From Eubacterium_B sp034180045 (GTDB lineage: Bacteria; Bacillota; Clostridia; Peptostreptococcales; Anaerovoracaceae), in assembly GCA_034180045.1 (NCBI GenBank), contig JAXFOY010000025.1, forward strand, positions 124,001 to 188,000: a stretch of DNA of 64,000 nucleotides, in the 5' to 3' direction. This document shows, one piece after another, positions 58,023-64,000 of this stretch. The position numbers and the translations under genes are program-made. The notes below the pieces were generated by a model. That model searched no databases. It worked only from the letters and a program-made list of their open reading frames with translations, and was not told where the DNA came from. How positions within the stretch are numbered: the stretch's first letter is position 1; each line of letters opens with the position of its first letter.

Positions 58023-59147
58023 ATGAAGAAAAAATTAGGTTTAGAAAAACTTAATAAAATTAAGCGATGTGATTCGGCTTTAGTGATTTTGGTGACAATA
58101 CTTACAATGTTCGGTGTTGTCATGGTTTTCAGTGCAAGCTATTACAGTGCGATAAATTCTACGGGAAGCCCCTTCTCATTTCTTTGGAAACAAGGTTTTT
58201 TTGCCGTGAGCGGATTTATAATCATGATGGTAATGTCTCTGTTTGATTATCACAAGCTCAGGCGTTTTGCCGTACCTATAGCGATAATTGAAATAGTGCT
58301 TTTACTGTTGATATTTACTCCTCTTGGGGTGACGATTAACAATGCGAGAAGATGGATTCGCATAGGTATTACCATAATGCCGGGAGAACTTGCCAAACCT
58401 GCAATTATTCTCTTGGCATCTGCATACTTTTCGGCAAATATAAAAAGGGCGAGGAGTATAAAAGGCCTTTTCCCCATTGTCGCATATACGATTTTTGTTT
58501 GTCTGATGATTGTCAAGCAGCCTAATTTGTCGACCTCGATAACCGTATTTTTGATTTCGGCAGGAATAGCCTTTGTTTCGGGAATGCACTGGGGCTATAT
58601 AGGTGCCATGGGCGGGGGATTAACACTGGGCAGTATGTATTTGGCATTTTTCAGCACCGGATACCAGCACGATAGAGTGGTGAGTTTTTTGGATCCTTTT
58701 AAGTATTCGTTGGAGGGAGGATTTCAGGTAGTTCAGTCTCTGCTCGCCTTAGGTACGGGAAGTCTTAGAGGTATAGGACTGGGCAACAGTGTGCAAAAGA
58801 ACTTGTATTTACCTGAACCGCAAAACGATTTCATTTTGGCAATAATAGGAGAAGAACTCGGTTTCGTGGGAATTGCAGTTCTCCTGACAATTTTTGCCGT
58901 TGTAATTTGGAAAATATTTTGTATTGCACTAAACAGTAAGGATAGATTCGGCATGCTTTTGGCATCAGGTGTGGCTATGATGATAGGATTCCAAGTCATA
59001 CTTAATGTTGCGGTAGTAACCTCTTCTATGCCGCCTACAGGAGTGGCATTGCCGTTTATAAGTTATGGCGGAAACGCTTTATGGATTTTTATGGGATTGA
59101 TAGGGATTGTTCTCAATATTTCCAGACAGCAGAAAGAGGCGGACTGA
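58023..59147 (+). CDS. ftsW: SEDS-family peptidoglycan polymerase FtsW/SpoVE
   Basis: The 374-residue protein has about ten membrane helices and the SEDS signatures 'INNARRWIRIGITIMPGELAKPAIILLASAYFS', 'KQPNLSTSITVFLISAGIAFVSGMHW', 'LLALGTGSLRGIGLGNSVQKNLYLPEPQNDFILAIIGEELGF' and 'SSMPPTGVALPFISYGGNALWIFMG'. It polymerises lipid II at the septum with its partner PBP, encoded four genes upstream. Given the PASTA-type PBP it could equally be called SpoVE. ATG 58023 is about 8 nt from AAAGGG; its stop overlaps murG (TGATG). Confidence 0.94.
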   Translation: MKKKLGLEKLNKIKRCDSALVILVTILTMFGVVMVFSASYYSAINSTGSPFSFLWKQGFFAVSGFIIMMVMSLFDYHKLRRFAVPIAIIEIVLLLLIFTPLGVTINNARRWIRIGITIMPGELAKPAIILLASAYFSANIKRARSIKGLFPIVAYTIFVCLMIVKQPNLSTSITVFLISAGIAFVSGMHWGYIGAMGGGLTLGSMYLAFFSTGYQHDRVVSFLDPFKYSLEGGFQVVQSLLALGTGSLRGIGLGNSVQKNLYLPEPQNDFILAIIGEELGFVGIAVLLTIFAVVIWKIFCIALNSKDRFGMLLASGVAMMIGFQVILNVAVVTSSMPPTGVALPFISYGGNALWIFMGLIGIVLNISRQQKEAD

Positions 59148-60334
59148 TGAGAATTGTTATGACCGGAGGCGGAACCGGAGGACATTTGTATCCTGCCCTT
59201 GCTATTGCGGAACAAATAAAGAGAGCGGAACCAAACAGCGTAATTGTTTTTCTTGGAAGCAAGGACAGCATAGAGAGTGAAATTGTTCCGAAAAACGGCT
59301 ATGAATTTCGTGCGGTACCTGCCAGATGGTTTTACAGAGGAAACGGATTTTTCAGCGATGCACTGGAATTTATTAAGGCGGGATGCTGTACTTTTGCGGG
59401 AATTATAAAATCAATAAACTTGATAAGAAAATTCAGACCTGATGCTGTTATAGGTACAGGCGGATTCGTCAGCGTGCCGGTGATTGTCGCCGGCAGAATA
59501 TGCGGAGCAAAATGCTATATTCACGAGCAAAATGCTTATCCGGGGATTGCTAATAAGCTGATGGCAGGGCTTTGTGAAAAAGTTTTTTTGGGGTTTTCAG
59601 GAGCGGGAAAAAGGTTTAGAAATGCCGAAAAAACCGTATACACAGGAAATCCCGTAAGGGAAGTGTTTTTTAGTTTGGATAAGGAGGCCTCCAGAGAAAA
59701 GCTGAAAATTCCAAAGTCCGACTTTGTACTGTTTTCATTTGGAGGAAGTCTCGGCTCAAAGGTTTTGAATGACATTGCGGAAAACTACATAAAGCATATC
59801 GGAAGAGACGACAACAAAACGATATTGTTCGGCACGGGCAGCAGATTTTACGATGAGGTCAGAAAAGACTTTTCGTCATATACATCAGGCGAAATTAAAG
59901 TTGAATGCGATTCTTCTTTTTCGTTTAATGACAATAGAGTAAGAATTATGTCGTATATAGATAATATGGCGGATGCTATATCATCAGCGGATTTGATAAT
60001 TTGCCGCGCCGGCGCTCTTTCACTTGCGGAGATAACGGCTTGCGGGCGTGCTGCGATTATAGTTCCCTATCCCAAAGCTGCTGATAACCATCAGTACTAT
60101 AATGCGAAGGTTATTGCAGACGGTGGCGGAGGTGTGCTTTGTGAACAGGAAAACCTGGAAACGGAGAAGATAAATTCCTTAATAGACGACTTGGCAGCAG
60201 ATAAGATGAAAATTTCCGAGATGGAGACGGCGAGCGGAAAGCTCGGGGTGAAGGATGCAGGTAGAAGAATAGTTGAAGAAATAATGGGAAGTTTGAATGA
60301 TAAAGTGGGTAAGGGCAAAACGAGCGGCAAATGA
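59147..60334 (+). CDS. murG: Lipid I N-acetylglucosaminyltransferase
   Basis: MurG adds GlcNAc to lipid I on the inner membrane face, making lipid II. The 395-residue GT-B protein begins 'MRIVMTGGGTGGHLYPALAIAEQI', with the G loop, then 'AVIGTGGFVSVPVIVAG', 'HEQNAYPGIANKLMA', 'FGGSLGSKVLNDIA' and 'ICRAGALSLAEITACGRAAIIVPYPKAADNHQYYNA', all conserved. It overlaps the ftsW stop by one base and the ftsQ start by 38 bases. The final 20 residues are lysine-rich and extra relative to the family. Confidence 0.95.
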   Translation: MRIVMTGGGTGGHLYPALAIAEQIKRAEPNSVIVFLGSKDSIESEIVPKNGYEFRAVPARWFYRGNGFFSDALEFIKAGCCTFAGIIKSINLIRKFRPDAVIGTGGFVSVPVIVAGRICGAKCYIHEQNAYPGIANKLMAGLCEKVFLGFSGAGKRFRNAEKTVYTGNPVREVFFSLDKEASREKLKIPKSDFVLFSFGGSLGSKVLNDIAENYIKHIGRDDNKTILFGTGSRFYDEVRKDFSSYTSGEIKVECDSSFSFNDNRVRIMSYIDNMADAISSADLIICRAGALSLAEITACGRAAIIVPYPKAADNHQYYNAKVIADGGGGVLCEQENLETEKINSLIDDLAADKMKISEMETASGKLGVKDAGRRIVEEIMGSLNDKVGKGKTSGK

Positions 60335-61208
60335 GGCTGCCGCAGAAGAATTGAATAGGGATGAGGCGGCACTCGAGGCATCAGAAGAGGGAAGTCTTGA
60401 TAATGAGACTGAATCGGATGAAACAATCGATGAGGAAATCTATCGAAGAATAGCTTTGAAACACGTGGAAAGGAACAGAAAGAAGCACAAGAAGAAACAC
60501 TACCTTCTCAAGTTTCTTATATTTTTAACGATTTGTGCAGCTATATTTTTGTTTCTGAAATCGAGTTATTTTAACATTACCGCTTTTTCGGTTGAGGGCA
60601 ATAATTATTATACGGACCAGGAAGTCTTGAACATGGCTAAGGCGAAGAAAAACGTAAATATCATCTTTGCCGCCGGAATATCGGATATAAAGAAAAATCT
60701 GGCTGAAAATCCGTATTTTGAAGAAATAACGGTAAAGAGGAATTTCCCGAACAAACTTACAATCACGGTTAAGGAAAGAGCTCAAACCGCTGCGATTGCA
60801 TATGGAGAGAGCTTTATCGTAATCGATCAGAGCGGCACTATTTTGAGAAAAGCGAATGTTGATCCTCAAGTTACGCTTTTGACAGGCCTTACGATAAGCA
60901 AGATGAATATAGGCGAGCCTGTAGAGGTGGAAGAGTCGGATTCGCTCAAGATGACATTGAGAATGCTTTCTGCAATGAACAAGGGTGATATATTTTTCAA
61001 GAAAATTGATGTATCAAAGGTTGTTATACGCGCATATATCTATGATTCGCTCCTGGTAAAGGGAACGCCTGCGGAAGTGATGTCGACAATAAAAAGCGGT
61101 GAGCTGCAAAAGGTTGTAAATAACCTGTTTGACGAGAAAATAAGCAGGGGAACCATAAAGGTAGGAGGCAGCGATTATATGTCGTTTACACCGGAAATTG
61201 ATAACTGA
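60297..61208 (+). CDS. ftsQ: Cell division protein FtsQ/DivIB
   Basis: The 303-residue bitopic protein has an acidic, helical cytosolic region of about 80 residues, a membrane helix at about 80-100 ('LLKFLIFLTICAAIFLFLK'), then a POTRA domain at about 102-172 ('NITAFSVEGNNYYTDQEVLN' and 'EITVKRNFPNKLTITVKERAQ') and the beta domain. It scaffolds FtsL and the septal synthase. The unusually long acidic N-terminus overlaps the murG reading frame. GGGAAG precedes the ATG. Position between murG and ftsZ agrees. Confidence 0.9.
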   Translation: MIKWVRAKRAANEAAAEELNRDEAALEASEEGSLDNETESDETIDEEIYRRIALKHVERNRKKHKKKHYLLKFLIFLTICAAIFLFLKSSYFNITAFSVEGNNYYTDQEVLNMAKAKKNVNIIFAAGISDIKKNLAENPYFEEITVKRNFPNKLTITVKERAQTAAIAYGESFIVIDQSGTILRKANVDPQVTLLTGLTISKMNIGEPVEVEESDSLKMTLRMLSAMNKGDIFFKKIDVSKVVIRAYIYDSLLVKGTPAEVMSTIKSGELQKVVNNLFDEKISRGTIKVGGSDYMSFTPEIDN

Positions 61209-61227
61209 TAAAATATTTGCACGAAAT

Positions 61228-61236
61228 TGCTATAAT
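61228..61236 (+). promoter_or_regulatory. Extended -10 promoter of ftsZ
   Basis: TGCTATAAT lies 78 bases before the ftsZ start, so ftsZ can be made independently of the long cell wall operon. TTGCAC just upstream is too close to serve as its -35. Confidence 0.6.
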
Positions 61237-61313
61237 CGTGAGAAAAAGAGTGCAAAGTGTCGATGTGTGTGTTAAAATTAAGTTATATATTTGTAAGGTA
61301 AGGAGGCATTGAG

Positions 61314-62444
61314 ATGCTGCAGTTTGAAACGGAAATAGATCATTCCGCTGTGATTAAGGTTATCGGCGTAGGCGGTGGCGGTTGCAACGCTGTAAATCGT
61401 ATGATAGAGGCAGGACTTAAGGGAGTCCAATTTATAGCAATCAATACAGATAGACAGGCGCTGAACAAGTGTGCTGCTGAAAATAAGATTCAGATAGGGG
61501 AGAAGCTCACCAGAGGTCTGGGAGCGGGTGGAAACCCAAGAATGGGACAGGAATCCGCACAGGAGACCATAGAAGCCATTTCAAATGCTGTAGAGGGTGC
61601 CGACATGGTGTTTATCACGGCAGGTATGGGAGGCGGAACCGGTACGGGAGCCGCACCTATTATAGCTAAGGTTTCCAAGGATATGGGAATTCTTACAGTT
61701 GCTGTAGTTACGAAGCCGTTTACCTTTGAAGGGCGCAAGCGACTTAAGCAGGCGGAACAGGGACTTGGCTATCTAAAAGAGTTTGTTGACTCTCTGGTTA
61801 TAGTTCCTAACGACAGACTTCTTGAGATAAGCGACAAGAATACAACTATGATAGAGGCTTTCGGAATGGCAGACGATGTTCTTCGCCAGGGTGTGCAGGG
61901 CATCACCGATATAATATCCGATTTTGCGGTTATCAATACCGACTTTGCAGATGTCAAGTCTGTCATGACAGATAGAGGTATAGCTCATATGGGTGTAGGC
62001 CACGGTAACGGTGAGAACAGAGCCGAAGAAGCTGTAACTCAGGCTATAGAAAGTCCGCTTCTCGAAACGACAATTTCGGGCGCAGGCGCAGTTCTTCTCT
62101 ACATTGCAGGTAGAGAGGACTTAAGTATGCTTGAGATTAACGAGATGGCGTCAATGGTTCAAGATCAGGTTGACGAGGATGCGATATTTATCTTCGGTGC
62201 GGCAGTTTGCGAGGATTTGAAGGATGATATCTCAATTACGGTAATTGCAACAGGCTTTGCTAATAGTCAGGATAAGGTGGATTTCAGACCGGCAAGCAGT
62301 ACTGTAGGACTCGACGAGAAAAAGGTTACTACAGAAGAAGGGTTGACCGGCAGAGAAGTTACTTTAGGCGATATTTTTGACCACAGAACTTCTACCGCAG
62401 ACGAAGATTCAATCTTCGGAATCCCATCGTTCCTCAAGAAATAG
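61314..62444 (+). CDS. ftsZ: Cell division protein FtsZ
   Basis: FtsZ is the tubulin-like GTPase that forms the division ring. The 376-residue protein has 'IKVIGVGGGGCNAVNRMIEAG', the GTP signature 'GMGGGTGTGAAPIIAKVSKDMG', the T7 synergy loop 'VINTDFADVKSVM' and a short C-terminal peptide 'IFGIPSFLKK' that partners such as SepF or FtsA bind. The variable linker is short, about 30 residues. TAAGGAGG precedes ATG 61314. ftsA is not next to it; anchoring by SepF is a possibility. Confidence 0.97.
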   Translation: MLQFETEIDHSAVIKVIGVGGGGCNAVNRMIEAGLKGVQFIAINTDRQALNKCAAENKIQIGEKLTRGLGAGGNPRMGQESAQETIEAISNAVEGADMVFITAGMGGGTGTGAAPIIAKVSKDMGILTVAVVTKPFTFEGRKRLKQAEQGLGYLKEFVDSLVIVPNDRLLEISDKNTTMIEAFGMADDVLRQGVQGITDIISDFAVINTDFADVKSVMTDRGIAHMGVGHGNGENRAEEAVTQAIESPLLETTISGAGAVLLYIAGREDLSMLEINEMASMVQDQVDEDAIFIFGAAVCEDLKDDISITVIATGFANSQDKVDFRPASSTVGLDEKKVTTEEGLTGREVTLGDIFDHRTSTADEDSIFGIPSFLKK

Positions 62445-62457
62445 AACAAGTTTATAA

Positions 62458-62480
62458 AGCCGGCCTGGCGCCGGCTTTTT
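62458..62480 (+). terminator. Terminator of ftsZ
   Basis: AGCCGGC and GCCGGCT form a perfect 7-bp GC-rich stem around CTGGC, with five Ts following on the 3' side. Confidence 0.9.
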
Positions 62481-62498
62481 CGTGATTTAAGGGTAAGT

Positions 62499-63377
62499 AT
62501 GCAAAATTACATAGAATCTCAGGCTAACAAAAAATTTAAGGCCTGGCAGAAACTTCTCAGGCGTAAATATCGCGAGCAGCAAGGTGAGTATTTGATAGAG
62601 GGCGGCAACCTGCTTGAGGACGCGCTGAAATCAGGCATAGAAATAAAGGAATTAATTTTATGCCATAGAGAAGATGCGAATTTTGATTTGACAAAATATA
62701 TTTCACAAAAGCTTATTGACGATATAGTGCAAAGGTGCGTGAGAATATATTTTCTGAAAGATGTTCTTTTTGACAGATTGCAGGAAACCGAAAACGGAAG
62801 AGATGTAATTGCGGTCGTCAAGATGCAAAAGTCTGTAAGTCATAAAAACAGTGAATTTCTTGACAGTAATAAGATAAAAGCCGGAAATGGAGAGGAAAAC
62901 AGAAGTAACAGCATTGTGGTTCTCGACAGACTTCAAGATCCGGGAAATATCGGTACAATAATCAGGACTTGTGACGGCGCGGGCTTTGCTGCAATAGCGG
63001 TTCTAAAAGGAACGGCGGATGTATATTCGGCTAAAGTGATAAGAGCGGCGGCAGGTTCATTGTTCAGAGTTCCGATCATCCATATTGAAGATATTGATTC
63101 TTTGACGAAACTGACAAAAGAAAACGGATTGAATATAGTAGCAACGGGATTTGATACCGAAAGCTATTATTTTGAGGAAGATTTAGCGGATAATATCGCC
63201 TTGGTAATAGGCAATGAAGGCGGGGGCATATCTCGCGAAATTTTCGATATAGCAGATAAGATTATAAAGATACCCATGTGTGGAGATATTAACTCTCTCA
63301 ACGCGGCAGTTTCTGCGGGAATAATCATGTATGAGAGTTTAAGACAAAGAAAACAGGCTGAGAAATCAGTGAAATAA
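62499..63377 (+). CDS. SpoU/TrmH-family RNA 2'-O-methyltransferase
   Basis: The 292-residue protein has an N-terminal RNA-binding (SpoU_sub_bind) domain ('GEYLIEGGNLLEDALKSGIEIKELIL') and a SPOUT knot: 'IVVLDRLQDPGNIGTIIRTCDGAGFAAIAVL', 'IALVIGNEGGGISREIFDIAD' and 'IPMCGDINSLNAAVSAGIIMYE' are motifs 1-3. It methylates a ribose in rRNA or tRNA; the exact nucleotide is unknown. A gene of this type directly upstream of pheS is common in Firmicutes. AAGGGT precedes the ATG. A variable insert around residues 110-135 separates the two domains. Confidence 0.9.
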   Translation: MQNYIESQANKKFKAWQKLLRRKYREQQGEYLIEGGNLLEDALKSGIEIKELILCHREDANFDLTKYISQKLIDDIVQRCVRIYFLKDVLFDRLQETENGRDVIAVVKMQKSVSHKNSEFLDSNKIKAGNGEENRSNSIVVLDRLQDPGNIGTIIRTCDGAGFAAIAVLKGTADVYSAKVIRAAAGSLFRVPIIHIEDIDSLTKLTKENGLNIVATGFDTESYYFEEDLADNIALVIGNEGGGISREIFDIADKIIKIPMCGDINSLNAAVSAGIIMYESLRQRKQAEKSVK

Positions 63378-63398
63378 ATTTATGAAAGAGGTAAAGTT

Positions 63399-64000
63399 AT
63401 GCAGGAAAGACTAAAGCAAATGCTCGAAGAAGCGTATGCGCAGCTTAAAGCCGCAGCTACAGAAAAGGATGCTGAAGAGATCAGAATTCGATTTTTGGGC
63501 AAAAAAGGTCAAATTACAGAAGTACTGCGTTCAATGGGCAAGCTGTCTGCCGAAGAAAAGAAAGAACTAGGAAGGTCGGCGAACGAAATAAAAGAGAAAA
63601 TTGCCGCTGCCCTGACAGAGCGAGCTCAGGAAATAAAGGAAAAGGTTAAGGCTGAGAAGCTGGTTGCCGAAACAATAGATGTCAGCGAGCCGGGTAAAAA
63701 AGAAAAAATAGGCATCAAGCATCCCGTTACTCAGGTTATCGAGGAGATTACAGATATTTTCCGCTCTATGGGATACTCTGTTTACGAGGGGCCGGACATA
63801 GACACGGTATTTAATACTTTTGACGGGCTTAACGCACCTGCGACTCACCCTGCCAGAGACATGAGCGATACATTTTATATAACAAAGGATATAGTTTTAA
63901 GACCTCATACATCTTCAGCAGAAATCAGAGCCGAGAAAGAACTTAAACCGCCATATATGATAGTTATTCCGGGAAGATGTTATAGATGTGATACGCCGGA
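63399..64000 (+). CDS. pheS: Phenylalanine-tRNA ligase alpha subunit (5' part)
   Basis: PheS is the catalytic subunit of PheRS, which charges tRNA-Phe. The visible 200 or so residues contain the N-terminal coiled coil ('LKAAATEKDAEEIRIRFLGKKGQITEVLRSMGKLSAEEKKELGR') and the start of the class II core: 'HPVTQVIEEITDIFRSMGYSVYEGPDIDTVFNTFDGLNAPATHPARDMSDTFYI' and 'LRPHTSSAEIRA' as motif 2. The gene runs off the window; pheT is expected next. AGAGG precedes ATG 63399. No T-box leader is evident, because the gene follows the methyltransferase by 21 nt. Confidence 0.94.
   Translation, partial: MQERLKQMLEEAYAQLKAAATEKDAEEIRIRFLGKKGQITEVLRSMGKLSAEEKKELGRSANEIKEKIAAALTERAQEIKEKVKAEKLVAETIDVSEPGKKEKIGIKHPVTQVIEEITDIFRSMGYSVYEGPDIDTVFNTFDGLNAPATHPARDMSDTFYITKDIVLRPHTSSAEIRAEKELKPPYMIVIPGRCYRCDTP

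Noticed and set aside
1..64000. CRISPR arrays, tRNA or rRNA genes, insertion sequences, prophage
   Set aside because: No regular spacer-repeat structure, cloverleaf, transposase or phage gene was found; the only tandem repeats are the coding 51-bp units and the 12-bp iterons.

Overview
This window is a low-GC Bacillota chromosome segment, most likely from an anaerobic member of the Clostridia. The evidence is the Clostridia-type gene set: a split transketolase, NADP-type glutamate dehydrogenase, an AddA helicase-nuclease, a compact dcw (division and cell wall) cluster, a SpoVD-like PBP with a PASTA domain, and strong AGGAGG ribosome binding sites. Frequent TTG/GTG starts and TGnTATAAT extended -10 promoters fit this too. 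Placement below class is a guess. I see no tRNA, rRNA, CRISPR array, intact insertion sequence or prophage.

Layout. 1-4.5 kb: the tail of a gene that looks like purC, a universal-stress-like protein, a flavoprotein, a decayed lipoprotein, a hotdog thioesterase and gpmI. 4.5-9.7 kb: addA, leaving from a perfectly symmetric divergent promoter shared with gpmI, then a c-di-AMP riboswitch ahead of a LysM-G5-NlpC/P60 wall hydrolase. 9.7-12.2 kb: panD, panC and a BASS-family transporter behind a leader with an attenuator-like hairpin. 12.2-14.7 kb: a cobalamin riboswitch with a terminator controls a large wall- or membrane-anchored surface protein. 14.8-22 kb: gdhA, a FemAB transferase, mgtE, an NAD(P)HX dehydratase and split transketolase. 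22-28.8 kb: a ParA-like protein with a degenerate P-loop, then ftsE-ftsX, an M23 coiled-coil hydrolase, recJ and a C-terminal processing protease. 28.8-35.8 kb: a YerC/TrpR-like regulator, a phosphopantetheinyl transferase, recX, a second FemAB, an EamA exporter, two G3E GTPases (one with His/Cys repeats) and an acyl-ACP thioesterase.

35.8-41.9 kb is the most distinctive part. It looks like a self-contained sigma-54 regulated module: a perfect 22-bp palindrome as upstream activating site, a -24/-12 promoter, an operon of a cysteine hydrolase (isochorismatase fold) and an APC-family permease, then a Cache-domain sensor kinase and an NtrC-type activator carrying GAYTGA. The natural reading is a sensed, imported and hydrolysed small amide or N-carbamoyl compound of unknown identity.

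42-50.2 kb holds an ArsB/NhaD-type transporter with a small partner, an ABC exporter, a run of short unrecognised proteins, a broken VapB-like antitoxin, a small methyltransferase-fold membrane protein and a GIY-YIG protein. 50.2-62.4 kb is the dcw cluster: mraZ, rsmH, ftsL, a PBP, murF, mraY, murD, ftsW, murG, ftsQ and ftsZ. It has MraZ boxes at its promoter and lacks murE, murC, murB and ftsA. The window ends with a SpoU-family rRNA methyltransferase and the first two-thirds or so of pheS.
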